Shown here piece after piece: positions 1-10,925 of a stretch of 64,000 nt of DNA. The stretch spans positions 117,682,000 to 117,745,999 of the forward strand of contig NC_089597.1 of the NCBI RefSeq assembly GCF_019320115.1. The letters are read 5' to 3'. Position 1 is the stretch's first letter, and every line of letters starts with the position of its first letter. Under the pieces are notes generated by a model that did no database searches, was not told where the DNA came from, and worked only from the letters and a program-made list of their open reading frames with translations. The translations under genes and the position numbers were made by a program. Source of the stretch: Miscanthus floridulus (Eukaryota; Streptophyta; Magnoliopsida; Poales; Poaceae).

Positions 1-735
1 TTCATGTTATTGTCTTCTACTTTGGTCATCAGTTCTGCGTTTGTGACTAAATGTGCAAATGTTTGCAAAAAAATAATGTTTTCTAGCTAATGAGATTCAA
101 ACATTACGCTAGGCCTCAGAAGACATCAAAACGCACGACCGCATTATTGGAGCAACTAGCTGTGAGATACATACGGTTAGACACATAGGATGACAGGGCA
201 TAAGCGTCAGCCGCATGGAGCTTCACCCACCAACAGAGGAGGAGCTCATACTAGAGCTAAGCTGCATGAATGCACAAGGCACAACATAGGAGGAGCTCAT
301 ATTAGGGATCATATTTGGCCTGCCCTTAGACATGCAACAACCGCAGAGGTGGTGCTGCAACGAGGCGTCAGCTATGCTAGAATTGGTATACAAAAACTGC
401 AATTTCTCTGGAGTCTCCTCCAGAAAAACGAACTTCGGCCTTCAAATTTCCTGCCACCTCCCATTTCTAAACCATTACCAGGAAAAAGAAAATCATACCT
501 AGGATTAATGGAAAACAACAGAATCCCCTCGGCATCCTCCAAACTATGGTTCTAGCCTTCTATGCTTCTAATATATATACACAGATTTCTGTTGTGACAA
601 GTACCTAGAATCCGTTCTAGCGAAGAGACGGGAAGGAAGATGGTCACTACTTATATACGTGGGATGGTCGGATGGAGACGGTGAAAGGCCAATAAGTAGT
701 GAGGTCCTGTTTCGCACAACTGCCTACTAAAGTGC
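1..735 (+). repeat. Fragment of duplicated block P (copy P0)
   Basis: Non-coding. From about 205 it matches other copies of the same block at 16.4-17.1 kb (inverted), 20.1-21.0 kb, 25.85-26.24 kb and 27.14-28.04 kb. Shared landmarks are a 'catggagcttcac' segment followed by 'aacagagg', a 'cctgccacctcccat' segment near 450, a 'catcctccaaact' segment near 530, and an 'agcgaagagacggga' segment near 618. Copia element A begins just downstream at 740. A chance frame at 190-555 is not conserved as coding in the other copies. Confidence 0.7.
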
Positions 736-739
736 ACAG

Positions 740-1183
740 TGTTAGATAATCTTCTGTATCTCTTGTGTGAATGCGCAGCAGGTGAAGGCGGCGTCGAAAA
801 GGACTCCCTGCTACTGCACTGTAGCAGCTGCAGGGACAGGCGCCGAACGGCTCACCTGCCACACTGTAACCACAGCAGGGGCAAACGCCAAAGTCAACCC
901 TGCTGTCATATCTAGTAACTATAGTAGCATGATAGCTGTACTATGACTAGATGGATAGAATTGTATATATAGTTTGCTACTGCAACTCAGTAAATAGAGT
1001 TCAGATTTGCCATCTCCTATACAGGGCTCCGGCCAACGCTGGTGTCTCTACTGTGTGTGTATGCTCTGTTCTCCCTCCCTTTCTCTACCTCTAGCCATAG
1101 TATGTGGTCGGACAACGTCTGTCGTGGTCGGCAAGACTGGTGAGTGGTCAACTCACCTGAGTCGGTGATCTTGTGGGCTAACA
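740..1183 (+). repeat. 5' LTR of copia A
   Basis: 444 bp beginning TGTTAGATAATC and ending GGGCTAACA. It is matched along its length by the 3' LTR at 5683-6124. A TATATATAG stretch near 964-972 is a candidate core promoter. The LTR ends directly before the primer-binding site. Confidence 0.92.
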
Positions 1184-1185
1184 AG

Positions 1186-1198
1186 TGGTATCGGAGCC
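1186..1198 (+). promoter_or_regulatory. Primer-binding site of copia A
   Basis: TGGTATCGGAGCC lies two bases after the 5' LTR. It resembles the common plant copia site complementary to the initiator tRNA-Met 3' end, with small differences. Confidence 0.8.
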
Positions 1199-1230
1199 GA
1201 GCAGCGCCGTCCCCAGACTAACCACTGGCG

Positions 1231-2633
1231 ATGACGAACGGTTCGAAGATGGGCGATAGCAGTGGCACTGCTGTGGCTGCCCAGCCACGACAAGAGGTTG
1301 TTGTTCGCACGATGTGGGAGGTCAGCGGCACCAGTTGGCTAACGCTGACTCGCACCAACTATGGAGAGTGGTCGGTGGCCATAAAGGTCAAGCTTAGAGC
1401 CCGACGGCTCTGGAATGCTGTTGACAAGGGCACCGACAATGAGGAAGATGACATGTCAGCATTGGAGGCTATCCTCGCTGATGTACCAGTGGAGCATAGG
1501 GAGCCGTTGGGGGCGAAGAGCTTTGCTAAGGAGGCCTAGGAGGCTATTGCGGCAATGCGCGTCGGTTCCGACCGCGCAAAGAAGGCGACGGCCCAGCTTC
1601 TGAAGCAGGAGTACGCCAACCTCAAGTTCAAGGATGGTGAATCGGTGGAGGATTTCTCCCTCCGCCTGCAAATGCTCATCAGCAAGCTGAAGAGCCACGA
1701 CGTCAGCATCGACGAAGAGAAGGCGGTCTCGAAGTACCTCCACTCCGTACTGGCAAAGTACATCCAAATCGCTCTCTCCATAGAGACGATGCTGGACTTG
1801 TCCACCCTCACGATTGAGGATGTGACAGGCTGTCTGCGGGCGGTGGACGAGCGCCTAGAACAGGCGACAACAACGAAGGACAGCGGTAAACTGCTGCTGA
1901 CAGAGGAGGAGTGGGTTGCTCGGAGGAACTTCGGGGTAGCCTCCTCCAGCCGCAGTGGCGATGGCAAGCGCCGCGGCAAGGCTTCTTCGGAGAAGAAGAA
2001 GCGGGTCGACCCCAATGTCTGCCGGCGCTGCGGGAAGATGGGCCATTGGGTACGGGAGTGCCCGAATCGCAAGCAGGAGAAGAAGGCTGAGGCTCATCTG
2101 GTGCAAGATGATGATGATGAGGCCACTATCCTGATGACGACGTTCTGTGCACTGCACGACGTCGAGGCCGAGGAGAAGGGAGAGGTAACGACGGTGGAAG
2201 GACCTGGGAAGGCTGTCAACCTCGACGAACTACGCGCCCAAGTCCACCTCGGACGTGTGGGCGGCGAGCAGGAGCAGCGGTGGTATCTGGACTCTGGTGC
2301 CAGCAACCACATGCGGGCTCCAAGCCAGCCTTCTCTGAGCTCGACGACGATGTTACCGGTACGGTGAAGTTTGGTGATGGCTCAAGGGTGGCTATCCGAG
2401 GGTGCGACACCATCATCTTCGGGTGCCAGAACGGGGAGCACCGTGCGCTAACGGATGTATATTACATCCCACAGCTGCGTTCAAGCATCATCAGCATTGG
2501 TCAGCTGGATGAGCGCGGAAGCGATGTATTGATCAAGGATGGAGTCCTCAATATCAGGGACCAGGAACAGCGACTTCTTACTAAGGTAAAGAGGTCCCTG
2601 AACCATTTGTACCTGCTCGACCTGAAGGTAGAG
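1231..2633 (+). pseudogene. gag: gag and protease region of copia A, broken
   Basis: ATG at 1231 opens a UBN2/DUF4219-type copia Gag. A stop (TAG) at 1537 replaces the tryptophan seen in copia B at the same place (TGG to TAG). The frame resumes to a zinc knuckle near 2020-2065 (C-x2-C-x4-H-x4-C, with GKMGHW) and the retropepsin motif LDSGASNH near 2287-2311. Just after this, near 2312, one base is missing relative to copia B and the frame shifts. The new frame runs to another stop at 2634, where copia B has glutamine (CAG to TAG). Gag would form the particle and the protease would cleave the polyprotein; neither can be made whole here. Confidence 0.9.
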
Positions 2634-2639
2634 TAGCCG

Positions 2640-3530
2640 GTGTGCCTGGCGGCAAGGCACATCGAGGAACCGTGGCTGTGGCATGCCCGGTTTGGACATC
2701 TCAGCTTCGACGCGCTTGGTCAGCTAGAGAAGATGATCCGAGGACTACCCCACATCGAGCACGGAGGCAAGCTGTGTGACAGCTGCCTGACCGGGAAGCA
2801 GAGGAGGCTGCCGTGGCCAAGTATCGCGCGGCGTGCACTCTCGAGCTCGTTCACAGAGATCTCTGCGGGCCGATCATGCCAGGCACAAACGGTGGTCGGC
2901 GGTACTTCCTCCTACTCGTGGATGATTGCAGTCGCTACATGTGGCTGCAACTCCTGACGAGCAAGGATGAAGCGGCGGCGGCGATCAAGAAGTTCAAGAT
3001 GCGCGCGGAGGCCAAGAGCGGCAAGAAGCTCCGCGTGCTAAGGACTGATCGCGGTGGCGAATTCACTTCGGTGGAGTTCGTACTGTGTGGATCAAGGTGT
3101 GGTATGACCCCACACCGCGCCGTACTCGCCATAGTAGAATGGCGTGGTGGAGCGACGGAACTAGACAGTGGTCGGCATGGCTCGATCCATGATGAAGGCC
3201 AAAGGCATGCCGACAAGGTTCTGGGGTGAAGCAGTGACCACGGCGGTGTTCATCCTCAACCGCGCGCCCACCAAGGCCCTGACGGGCAAGACGCCGTTCG
3301 AAGCTTGGTATGGGTGCAAGCCGAGCATGTCCTTCGTCCGGACATTCGGCTGCATCGGCCACGTCAGGAAGACGAAGCCGATCCTCACCAAGTTGGAGGA
3401 CAGGAGCACACCGATGGTATTCCTGGGCTACGTGTAGTGTACCAAGGCGTACCGGCTCTACGACCCATGCGGAGATAAGGTACTTGTCTCACGTGACGTC
3501 ATGTTCAATAAGAAGGTGGCTTGGGACTAG
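2640..3530 (+). pseudogene. int: Integrase region of copia A, broken
   Basis: It starts with the GAG-pre-integrase zinc-binding segment (HARFGHLS, then CDSC near 2770-2780) and continues with the rve integrase core. The first catalytic Asp lies in LVHRDLCGP (about 2847-2873) and the second in LRTDRGGEF (about 3038-3064). Frameshifts occur near 2815 and between about 3085 and 3160; the second destroys the segment that should carry the catalytic Glu, which is intact in copia B as NGVVERRN. Downstream WGEAV and the FLGYV segment are recognisable. A stop at 3436 and another near 3529 follow. Confidence 0.9.
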
Positions 3531-3604
3531 AACAGTCCGAGCACGGGGGAAGCTAGCGGCTTCACCAGCACCTTTGTCATCGAGCACTTGGTCATCCACG
3601 GTGG

Positions 3605-3935
3605 TGGAGACGCTGGGGAAAAGGTGCCGAGCACTCCAGCAATAGAGCTGAGCACTCCTAGGGAGGTGCCAAGCACTCTGGGAAGGGTGCTGAGCACTCT
3701 AGGAGTGGAGCCAGGAGGACCTACAGTGGTGTCGACCACTCCAGGATGGGTGCCGAGCACTCCCGTAGCAGAGCCGAGCAGTCTTGCAGTGGTGCCGACC
3801 ACTACAAGACTAGTGCCGAGCACTCTGGGAGGGGCGCAGACCACTCCAGGAGTGGTGACGAATAGTCCAGGAGTAGTGCCGAGCACTGCAATTGGGGAGC
3901 CGAGCATTCTAGGTGCTGTGTCGAGCACTCCGGCG
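3605..3935 (+). repeat. Degenerate minisatellite encoding a Pro/Ser/Thr linker
   Basis: Roughly 24-30-bp units built on 'gtgccgagcactcc' recur more than ten times between the integrase and reverse transcriptase regions. They encode variants of V-P-S-T-P/L. Length variation here would change only the polyprotein linker, so it is probably tolerated. The homologous position in copia B is where the assembly gap begins. Confidence 0.8.
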
Positions 3936-3959
3936 AAACAAGGAACTCCATTGACGCTG

Positions 3960-5661
3960 ATCGAGTTCGCCTCACCTCCAAGTGACATCACTGAGTTCGT
4001 GAATGCCTTCCACGAAGGTGAGGAGGTGTGGTTCCACAGGCTGGATGACATCATCGGCGGCACAGGGCCCTCAGGCCTGGCGGGACGACTGCTCAATGAC
4101 CTAGAGCTGCTGCTCGTCAGCGCAAAGGAACCACCCACGTTCGCGCTGGTCGAGCGCGATGGAAACTGGCGACGGGCGATGCTCGAGGAGATGAAGGCGA
4201 TCGTGGAAAACGAGACATGGGAGCTCATCGATCCACCTCCAGGATGCCGTCCGATTGGTCTGAAGTGGGTGTGCAAGGTCAAGCGGGACGAGCTCAGCGC
4301 CATTGTCAAACACAAGGCGTGCCTCGTCGCCCGAGGCTTTCCAGCGTGAGGGCATCGACTTCGAGGAAGTCTTTGCGCTAGTAGCGCGCATGGAGTCTGT
4401 TCGTTTGCTACTGGCTTTGGCAACAACAAAGGACTGGCGCGTCCATCACTTGGACATAAAATCGGCCTTCCTCAACGGTGAGCTGGCGGAGATTGTCTTC
4501 GTCAGGCAACCTCTGGGTTTTGCCATCAAGGGAGCAGAGCACAGGGTGCTCTGACTGCACAAGGCGCTCTACAGGCTACGGTAGGCCCCACGAGCATGGA
4601 ACGCCAAGCTTGACACCACGCTGGGTGAGCTTGGGTTCCAGCGGTGTGCAACCTAGCACGCGCTCTACACATGACGACGGGGAAGGAGGAGCTCATCGTG
4701 GGCGTGTATGTGGATGACCTGATCGTCACCGGCGCCTGCAGAGGACATCGATAGCTTCAAGCGCGAGATGGCGGCTTATTTTCGAATGAGTGATCTCGGC
4801 GCACTCTCCTACTATCTTAGCATCGAGGTGAGACAGGGGAAAGAGGAACTCATGCTCGGATAGAGCGCGTATGCCTCGAAGCTGTTGAAGCGGAGCGGTA
4901 TGGCTGAGTGCAAGCCATGCGTGACTCCGATGGAGGAGCGGCTGAAGCCGACGAAGATCAGCACCGCGGCGAAGGTGGATGCAACACTCTACCGGAGCAT
5001 CGTCGGCGGTCTGCGCTACCTAGTCCACATGAGGCCGGACATTGTGTTCGCCGTGGGCTATGTCAGTCGCTTCATGGATGATCCTAGAGAGGATTACTGG
5101 GCTGCGGTGAAGCGGCTGTTATGCTACATCAAGGGGACGGTGGATCAAGGGATCGTCTTCCCCAAGACAGGTGAAAGCAGGCTGCAGCTCACTGTGTTCA
5201 GCGATGCAGACATGACGGGGGACATCGACGGACGACGGAGCACCTCTGGAGTGCTCGTCTTCCTCGGGTCGGCTCCAATTTCATGGCTGTCGCTGAAACA
5301 GAAGGTGGTGGCGCTGTCTACGTGCGAGGCAGAGTACGTAGCGACGGCCACAGCGGCGTGCCAAGTTATGTGGCTGCGCCGGCTGCTGGGCGAGCTGACC
5401 GGTGCAGAAGCTCACCCACCAGCACTGATGGTGGACAACCAGCCCGCCATCGCCCTCGTGAAGAATCCGGTTCTCCATGACCGGAGCAAGCACATCGGCG
5501 TGAAGTTCTACTTCCTCAGGAACTATGTCGATGGAGGGTAGATCGTCATCGAGTTCGTCGAAACTGGTCGGCAACTCACGGACGTCCTCACCAAGCTGCT
5601 CGGCCGTCTTCGACTCACGGAGCTGAAGAAGATGATCGGCATGGAGGGGGTTCAAGAGTAG
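3960..5661 (+). pseudogene. pol: Reverse transcriptase and RNase H region of copia A, broken
   Basis: RVT_2-type RT: the entry segment ETWELIDPPPG lies near 4210-4245, then GLKWVCKVK. A frame break occurs near 4345, followed by HHLDIKSAFLNGEL (about 4446-4487) with the first catalytic Asp, and the YVDDLIV active-site box near 4708-4729. Stops and shifts lie between 4550 and 4700 and a stop at 4861. RNase H starts about 4885, with a DADMTGD segment near 5203-5223, STCEAEY near 5317-5337 and SKHIGVKFYFLR near 5485-5520. A stop at 5539 breaks it. The natural end of the polyprotein is the TAG at 5659-5661. Confidence 0.9.
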
Positions 5662-5682
5662 CAGAAGGATTAGTGAAAGAAT

Positions 5683-6124
5683 TGTTAGATAATCTTCTAC
5701 ATCCCTTGTGTGAATGCGCAGCAGGTGAAGGCGGCGTCGAAAAGGGCTCCCTGCTATTGCACTGTAGCAGCTACAGGGGCAGGCGCCGAACGGCTCACAT
5801 GCTGCACTGTAGCCACAGCAGGGGCATGCGCCAAAGTCAGCCCTGCTGTCATATCTAGTAACCGTAGCAGCATGGCAGCTGTACTAGGACTAGATGGATA
5901 AAGTTGTATATATAGTTTGCTACTGCAACTCAGTAAATAGAGTACAGATTTGCTATCTCTTATACGGGGCTCCGGCCAACGCTGGTGTTTCTGCTGTGTG
6001 TATGCTCTTTTCTTCCCCCATTCCTCTACCTCTAGCTATAGTGTGTGGTCGGACAACATCTGTCGTAGTCGGCAAGACTGGTGAGTGGTCGACTCACCTG
6101 AGCCAGTGATCTTGTGCGCTAACA
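5683..6124 (+). repeat. 3' LTR of copia A
   Basis: 442 bp, TGTTAGATAATC to GCTAACA, paired with 740-1183. A purine-rich GGAGGGGG at 5643-5650 lies upstream and could be the polypurine tract, although it is not directly adjacent. Confidence 0.92.
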
Positions 6125-6389
6125 CAAAGATCTGGTCCCGGAGGTTCAACCAAACGGGGTACAATTATTAATAATAGTTTGCTGGGACAGCCTGATCCTC
6201 TAGCAATGGAGCTCAGGCAATGCTCATGGTAGCAAGATTTGCAGGAAAATTTGGTTTGCAGCAGGTTAACTTCCTCCTCAGTGACAATAAAAAACTCACG
6301 ACATTGCTACAGCGTCAGCGTGCATCTCCAGTCATCAGCAAGGGCATTGGACTTCACGACCAATGCTACATCAGTTCCATGCTCTCAAA
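6125..6389. other. Spacer without recognised features
   Basis: About 265 bp after copia A. I see no gene, known transposon end or clear repeat. Confidence 0.5.
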
Positions 6390-6518
6390 GGGCCCGTTCG
6401 TTTCGCTAAAAAAACAAGCCGAAATAATGTTCCGGCTGATTTGTTGTGAGAGAAAAATACTATTCCGACTAAAAAAATAAGCTGAAAAATACGGATTATA
6501 AGAGAAGCGAACAGGGCC
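6390..6518. mobile_element. Foldback MITE, 'CCTGTTCG' family, copy 1
   Basis: 129 bp with terminal inverted repeats GGGCCCGTTCGTTTCGCT and AGAAGCGAACAGGGCC and the internal 'ctcacaacaaatcag' landmark on the reverse strand. Related copies lie at 11935, 15614 and 23212. Possible flanking match TCTCAA on both sides, offset by three bases, so the target duplication is unresolved. Confidence 0.75.
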
Positions 6519-6959
6519 TTATCTCAATGTCGGCATTCATTTTCAGGTGAACAAGATTCAGAGAACAGGCAAAGATGGCTGCAGATAGATTAGCAAAGAA
6601 ATCAAGGCTAGACGACTTCCCATGGCGATGTCTTTTCTCTTTTAATGCTACAATGCATTCTATTACCTGTTAAAGTGAAGCAAGACATGCAGCCTTTTCA
6701 ATTCGACACCCCTCAGTACCCATACTCAGTGTTTTAGTTAATACATATCCTATTCCTAAAAAAAGGTCACTCAAACTTAGAAACAATGGCATGTAGTACA
6801 GTCTGCAGAGATGAGCACTGCTATTTTTTTAGGGAGAGTAAGATCAATGACACAAAAAAGACCAATGTAGAATTACGTGTTGGTAACTTTAATAAAGTCA
6901 ACTGAAGGATGATGATGCGTCCAAAGTTAAATGTAGTGAAAACTGAAGCCTAATTTAAA

Positions 6960-7560
6960 ATGGGCATGCTTGCACTTTTCAGTCATATCCATGACACTAC
7001 GCGCGCGTTGAAGAACCGTCGTTCGGACACATCATGCAGTTATCTCTTTGGCAAATCTACCTTTGTACCAGCTACAAGTTGCTCAAATGGAAGCAAAACA
7101 ACTACTTCTTGTATTCCAGTATTTAGTTTCCATGGCATCATGTCTGCTGTGCCTTTGTGTGTCGTCCCAATACCTGCCATGTCTAATGTCCATCTTGGCA
7201 ATAATAAAGCTATTTTCCCCTCCAAACGTTGGCAGTTGATGGATCATTGTGAAGCAGTTTGGTAGTGAATGGTGATGAGCATAAGATGGCAGATCAGAGC
7301 TTCCCAACTTCTATTCCATGGTTCTTTTGTAGCTCTGACATCCTCCAAAGACTCTTAGAATAATGAAACAGCTGATTTGGGAAGAAGAGAAGAGAGCCGG
7401 AGTTGATGGAGGGGAGAGTAATATAAGGAGGAACACTTGATGCATGCACACCAACTATTCGACGATGCATATATAATGCTGTAAGAGTGAAGGTTGGTGG
7501 GAAGAGTCATTTTTCATAACGTGCAAAACAGAACAGATTATCAGAGGGCAGGGCATATAT
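6960..7560 (+). repeat. Diverged block R' (copy 1)
   Basis: Non-coding. Clearly homologous to 29030-29530: both share 'ttgtgtgtcgtcccaatac', 'gatggatcattgtgaagca', 'agagcttcccaacttctatt' and 'gagtgaaggttggtggga'. The layout (a 'cctgccatg' segment, then a 'gatggatcat' segment, then a 'gatgagagc' segment) parallels block R, so it looks like a distant relative of R. A TATATAATGC stretch near 7470 precedes the last conserved segment. Confidence 0.65.
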
Positions 7561-7620
7561 ATAGCTGTGAGTGTAAGAAGAGCATGGTTCGCATTGTACC
7601 ATTTAACACTAAATAATACT
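7561..7620. other. Short spacer
   Basis: AT-rich sequence leading into the MITE; nothing recognised. Confidence 0.4.
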
Positions 7621-7723
7621 CTCCCTCCGGTCAAGAAAAGTTGTTGTTTCCAACAATAAAATTGAACTGCGGTTAATGCATGTGTGCTTCTCGGGGACGT
7701 CTTGTTCTCCCAACCGGAGGGAG
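7621..7723. mobile_element. Stowaway-like MITE
   Basis: About 103 bp with inverted ends CTCCCTCCGG and CCGGAGGGAG, and a TA next to the right end. These are the typical termini of Tc1/mariner-type Stowaway MITEs in grasses. It has no coding capacity. Confidence 0.85.
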
Positions 7724-8102
7724 TACATTATCAGTACATTGAAAACTGGAAATTAACTCAAATATTTCGGACACATTGATTATGTGGGAATAATCACTGT
7801 CATGTTAATTTAGTCTAAATATTAATCATGATATATATACTCAGATTAAGAGAGAATTCCCTATGTACCACATAATGATGAAAGAATGCTCGGCAGATCA
7901 CTAGCAAAGTTCTCGTGACAACAACTTAGTATTTGTTGGTTCTTTTTGTGTGCCACTGCCATCCAAAGTCCATGAAACGACGGTTAAGTATAAAGGGTAA
8001 CAAAGATAATGTTGCCGTCCATTGAGAACCATGCAAGGATTATTTTTTTCTGTTTCTCCCTGTGCCTTAGAACAGAGCAACGACCACTATAGACAACTAC
8101 GG
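7724..8102. other. AT-rich spacer
   Basis: No gene or repeat recognised. It leads into the left copy of the duplicated solo-LTR segment. Confidence 0.45.
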
Positions 8103-8711
8103 ACGGATGTTCAACAATAATCTCTGTGTTTGGTGTACTATGGGAAATATTACTTACATACATTTTTTAAAATTTATTGCTACCCAATAAACTTGTTAAC
8201 AAAAGCAGAGAGTTAATTCTTTTCCAGTAACAAGGTATGGTTAACCAGAATTTTGTTGCTCATAAAGCAGAGTCAAAAATAATGTTAAATGGGTGTCGGT
8301 GTTTCGTAAACCGGACTAGTAAACTTATACGATTGCCGCGCTGCTCTAGGAAGACGATGGTAGCATCCAATAGACACGAGGATCTATACTGGTTCAGGCC
8401 GGAGCCCTACGTTCAGTCTCAGAGAAGATCGAGTGCATGTTTCTCTCTTGAATGCTCTGAAGTTTTTACAACGGGGGTGCAAGAATGGTGAAAAAAGTGG
8501 TAGAACCTATGCTAGTCGAGGGGCAGTCTGAAGAGAAGCTCCAGAAGCCCTACTGCTACGGTGAATGGATGGAATGGTAGAGGACGATGAAATGAGAATG
8601 AGTGAATGTGGGAGCCCTGGCTGCCCTTATATAGAGTTCGGGGCTAGGACTTGTTACAAAGAAGAGGTTATCCCGACCAAAGGGTCGAGAGTCTGAGGGA
8701 GGTCCTAGTTA
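8103..8711 (+). repeat. Left copy of a 610-bp direct duplication (flank plus partial LTR)
   Basis: It is nearly identical to 9511-10121, with about eight differences by eye, mostly C/T, and one 2-bp indel. It contains 191 bp of flank, then the first 418 bp of the LTR whose complete copy starts at 9704 (TGTCGG here at 8294). It ends exactly where the Ac/Ds-like terminus begins at 8712. Confidence 0.92.
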
Positions 8712-9510
8712 TAGGGATGAAAACGGTCGGGAACGGTCGGGAAAATGTCTTAACCATTCCTGCTCCTGTATTTTTTGGATGGGAACGGAAACGGGAACGG
8801 GAAGGCCGGACGGGAAAACGAATCCGGTATTACGGGATATCGGGAACGGAATATTTCGAACGGGAACGCGTCGATTACGATCGGGAAGCGGTAACACAAA
8901 ACGGAAACATCGATATATGTAACCACTGGAAACATTGAGCTCGATGCAACAATAGCAACCATGCATAATCCATATGCAAACAATAGCAAACAGTGAGCTC
9001 GTCAGAATATTTATGCAAAGAAAACTACGAACTACAAAAAAAAAATGGAAAAGAAAAATGAACAAAGGGCCAAACCTTGCTGCTCCTGTGCTCCATGTGT
9101 GAATTCCTGGGCCAAGCATGGAATGATGGGCCGCATGCTCCTTGCCTCCTCTCTTCCTGGGCCAAACCTTGCTTCCTGGGCTGGGCCAAACCTTGCTGCT
9201 CGGCTGTCACTGTCAGTAGCACAGCACAAAGGGGGTGTAGCATTTTAGTCCCACATCGGTGGAGCTCAGCAGGTCGCACACCAGCGGCTGCATTAAAGAG
9301 GTCTCAGGTCTGGGGTGCGGCCATGGGAAAAACAGGAATTTCCCGCGGGAGGTTTCCCGGATAAATACGGATCCGTTAATTCGATCGGGAAATCACTCTA
9401 ACTGATTTCGAAACCGGATTGGTCGGATTTTTTTGGATTTTTTCCCGAATCCGTTTTTTTCCGAGAAAATGATATCCGGTCGGGAATTTCGGTATTCGGT
9501 GTCGGTCGGT
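8712..9510 (+). mobile_element. Ac/Ds-like hAT element lacking one terminus
   Basis: The left end TAGGGATGAAAACGG matches the Ac/Ds terminal inverted repeat (TAGGGATGAAA). The interior is rich in 'cgggaacgg' and 'cggtcggga', as in Ac/Ds subterminal regions. At the right, subterminal sequence (CGGTCGGTACGG) runs straight into the duplicated flank at 9511, and the last 20-odd bases with the TTTCATCCCTA end are missing. The shared ACGG at the join suggests microhomology. No transposase frame is visible, so it is non-autonomous. Confidence 0.85.
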
Positions 9511-10121
9511 ACGGATGTTCAACAATAATATTTGTGTTTGGTGTACTATGGGAAATATTACTTACATACATTTTTTAAAATTTATTGCTACCCAATAAAC
9601 TTGTTAACAAAAGCAGAGAGTTAATTCTTTTCCAGTAACAAGGTATGGTTAACCAGAATTTTGTTGCTCATAAAGCAGAGAGTCAAAAATAATGTTAAAT
9701 GGGTGTCGGTGTCTCGTAAACCGGACTAGTAAACTTATACGATTGCCGCGCTGCTCTAGGAAGACGATGGTAGCATCCAATAGACACGAGGATCTATACT
9801 GGTTCAGGCCGGAGCCCTACGTCCAGTCTCAGAGAAGATCGAGTGCATGTTCCTCTCTTGAATGCTCTGAAGTTTTTACAATGGGGGTGCAAGAATGGTG
9901 AAAAAAGTGGTAGAACCTATGCTAGTCGAGGGGCAGTCTGAAGAGAAGCTCCAGAAGCCCTACCGCTATGGTGAATGGATGGAATGGTAGAGGACGATGA
10001 AATGAGAATGAGTGAATGTGGGAGCCCTGGCTGCCCTTATATAGAGTTCGGGGCTAGGACTTGTTACAAAGAAGAGGTTATCCCGACCAAAGGGTCGAGA
10101 GTCTGAGGGAGGTCCTAGTTA
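9511..10121 (+). repeat. Right copy of the 610-bp direct duplication
   Basis: It matches 8103-8711. Here the LTR continues uninterrupted past the site where the Ac/Ds-like element sits in the left copy: 'cctagtta' is followed by 'acttgg'. This defines the empty site. Confidence 0.92.
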
Positions 10122-10920
10122 ACTTGGCTTGCAAGCTACGCTATCTTCTAATGCACGTCTGGGCGTGGCTGTCGTCATGGTCTTGTGGCCACGTCGCGGC
10201 AGGGTTTGACGTGGTGCCACTGTGCTGGTCGTGGCATCACTGTAGCCATGGTGATTGTTCGTCAGCTATCCTGTGCAACGCGACATCCGTCATGGTCTTC
10301 GCCGTTGTCTTCAGGTCCCCCGGGGGTGTTGTACCCGTAGTAGGTAGCCGCCTCTGGGTAGTTGTTCGCCGGGTCGCTTCACGGGGTTGAGGGCCACGAC
10401 CCCGATCGTTGGGGTCGAGGCACTCCGCTAGCCAAGAGGTCTCTTGGTCAAGACCCTTACCATGGATCCCATCCCGTAGTGGGTGGGATCGTACGCGCAC
10501 CTTGTCGGTCCGTATTCGGACGGTGGGTTTTGTACCCATTGCCACCGCTGTGCAGTGTTGTCCTGTTGGTGTGGCGTGGCGCAGGGAAGGTGTCTGACCT
10601 GACCGATGTGACCGCTACCACATCAGTCCTTGCGGGATCAGTGCGGCGTGCTCGCTTTTGTTAGAGCTGGAGCGCTTGGCCGGATGCAACCTCTCCCTAT
10701 CTCTTCCGATGGTTGTAATGGGAGAGGTCGTGCGCTGAGCGTCGCGCGGCTAGGTCTAGAGGAAGAGGTCGAGACCGACCCTGGCCCTTGCGTCCGGCCT
10801 GGCTTGCTTGGCTTGACTGGGCCTCGATCGTTCGGGCCTTTGCCAACTAGCGCATTGCAGGCCTCGTGGGCTGCTAATCTAATCGGTGCCTTGACACTCC
10901 CCGGGGTGATAACTCCGACA
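9704..10920 (+). mobile_element. Solo LTR, 1217 bp
   Basis: It begins TGTCGG and ends CCGACA, a perfect short inverted terminus. ATGGG flanks it on both sides (9699-9703 and 10921-10925), so the 5-bp target duplication is perfect. No internal region is present, so it arose by LTR-LTR recombination. A CTTATATAG at about 10036-10044 is a candidate TATA box. The 'tatactggttcaggccggag' stretch near 9797 is reminiscent of many grass LTRs. The open frames inside are chance frames. Confidence 0.9.
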
Positions 10921-10925
10921 ATGGG

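Larger units (their letters stand above)
740..6124 (+). mobile_element. Ty1/copia LTR retrotransposon A, decayed but structurally complete
   Basis: Full-length element of 5.4 kb with two LTRs, a tRNA-Met-type primer site, and domains in copia order (gag, protease, integrase, RT, RNase H). LTRs start TGTTAG and end CTAACA. The flanking five bases are CACAG on the left and CAAAG on the right, a target duplication with one difference. The LTR pair differs at roughly 35-40 of about 444 positions by eye, so it is older than the gypsy element at 43 kb. The coding region has several frameshifts and stops, so it cannot move by itself. Confidence 0.93.
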
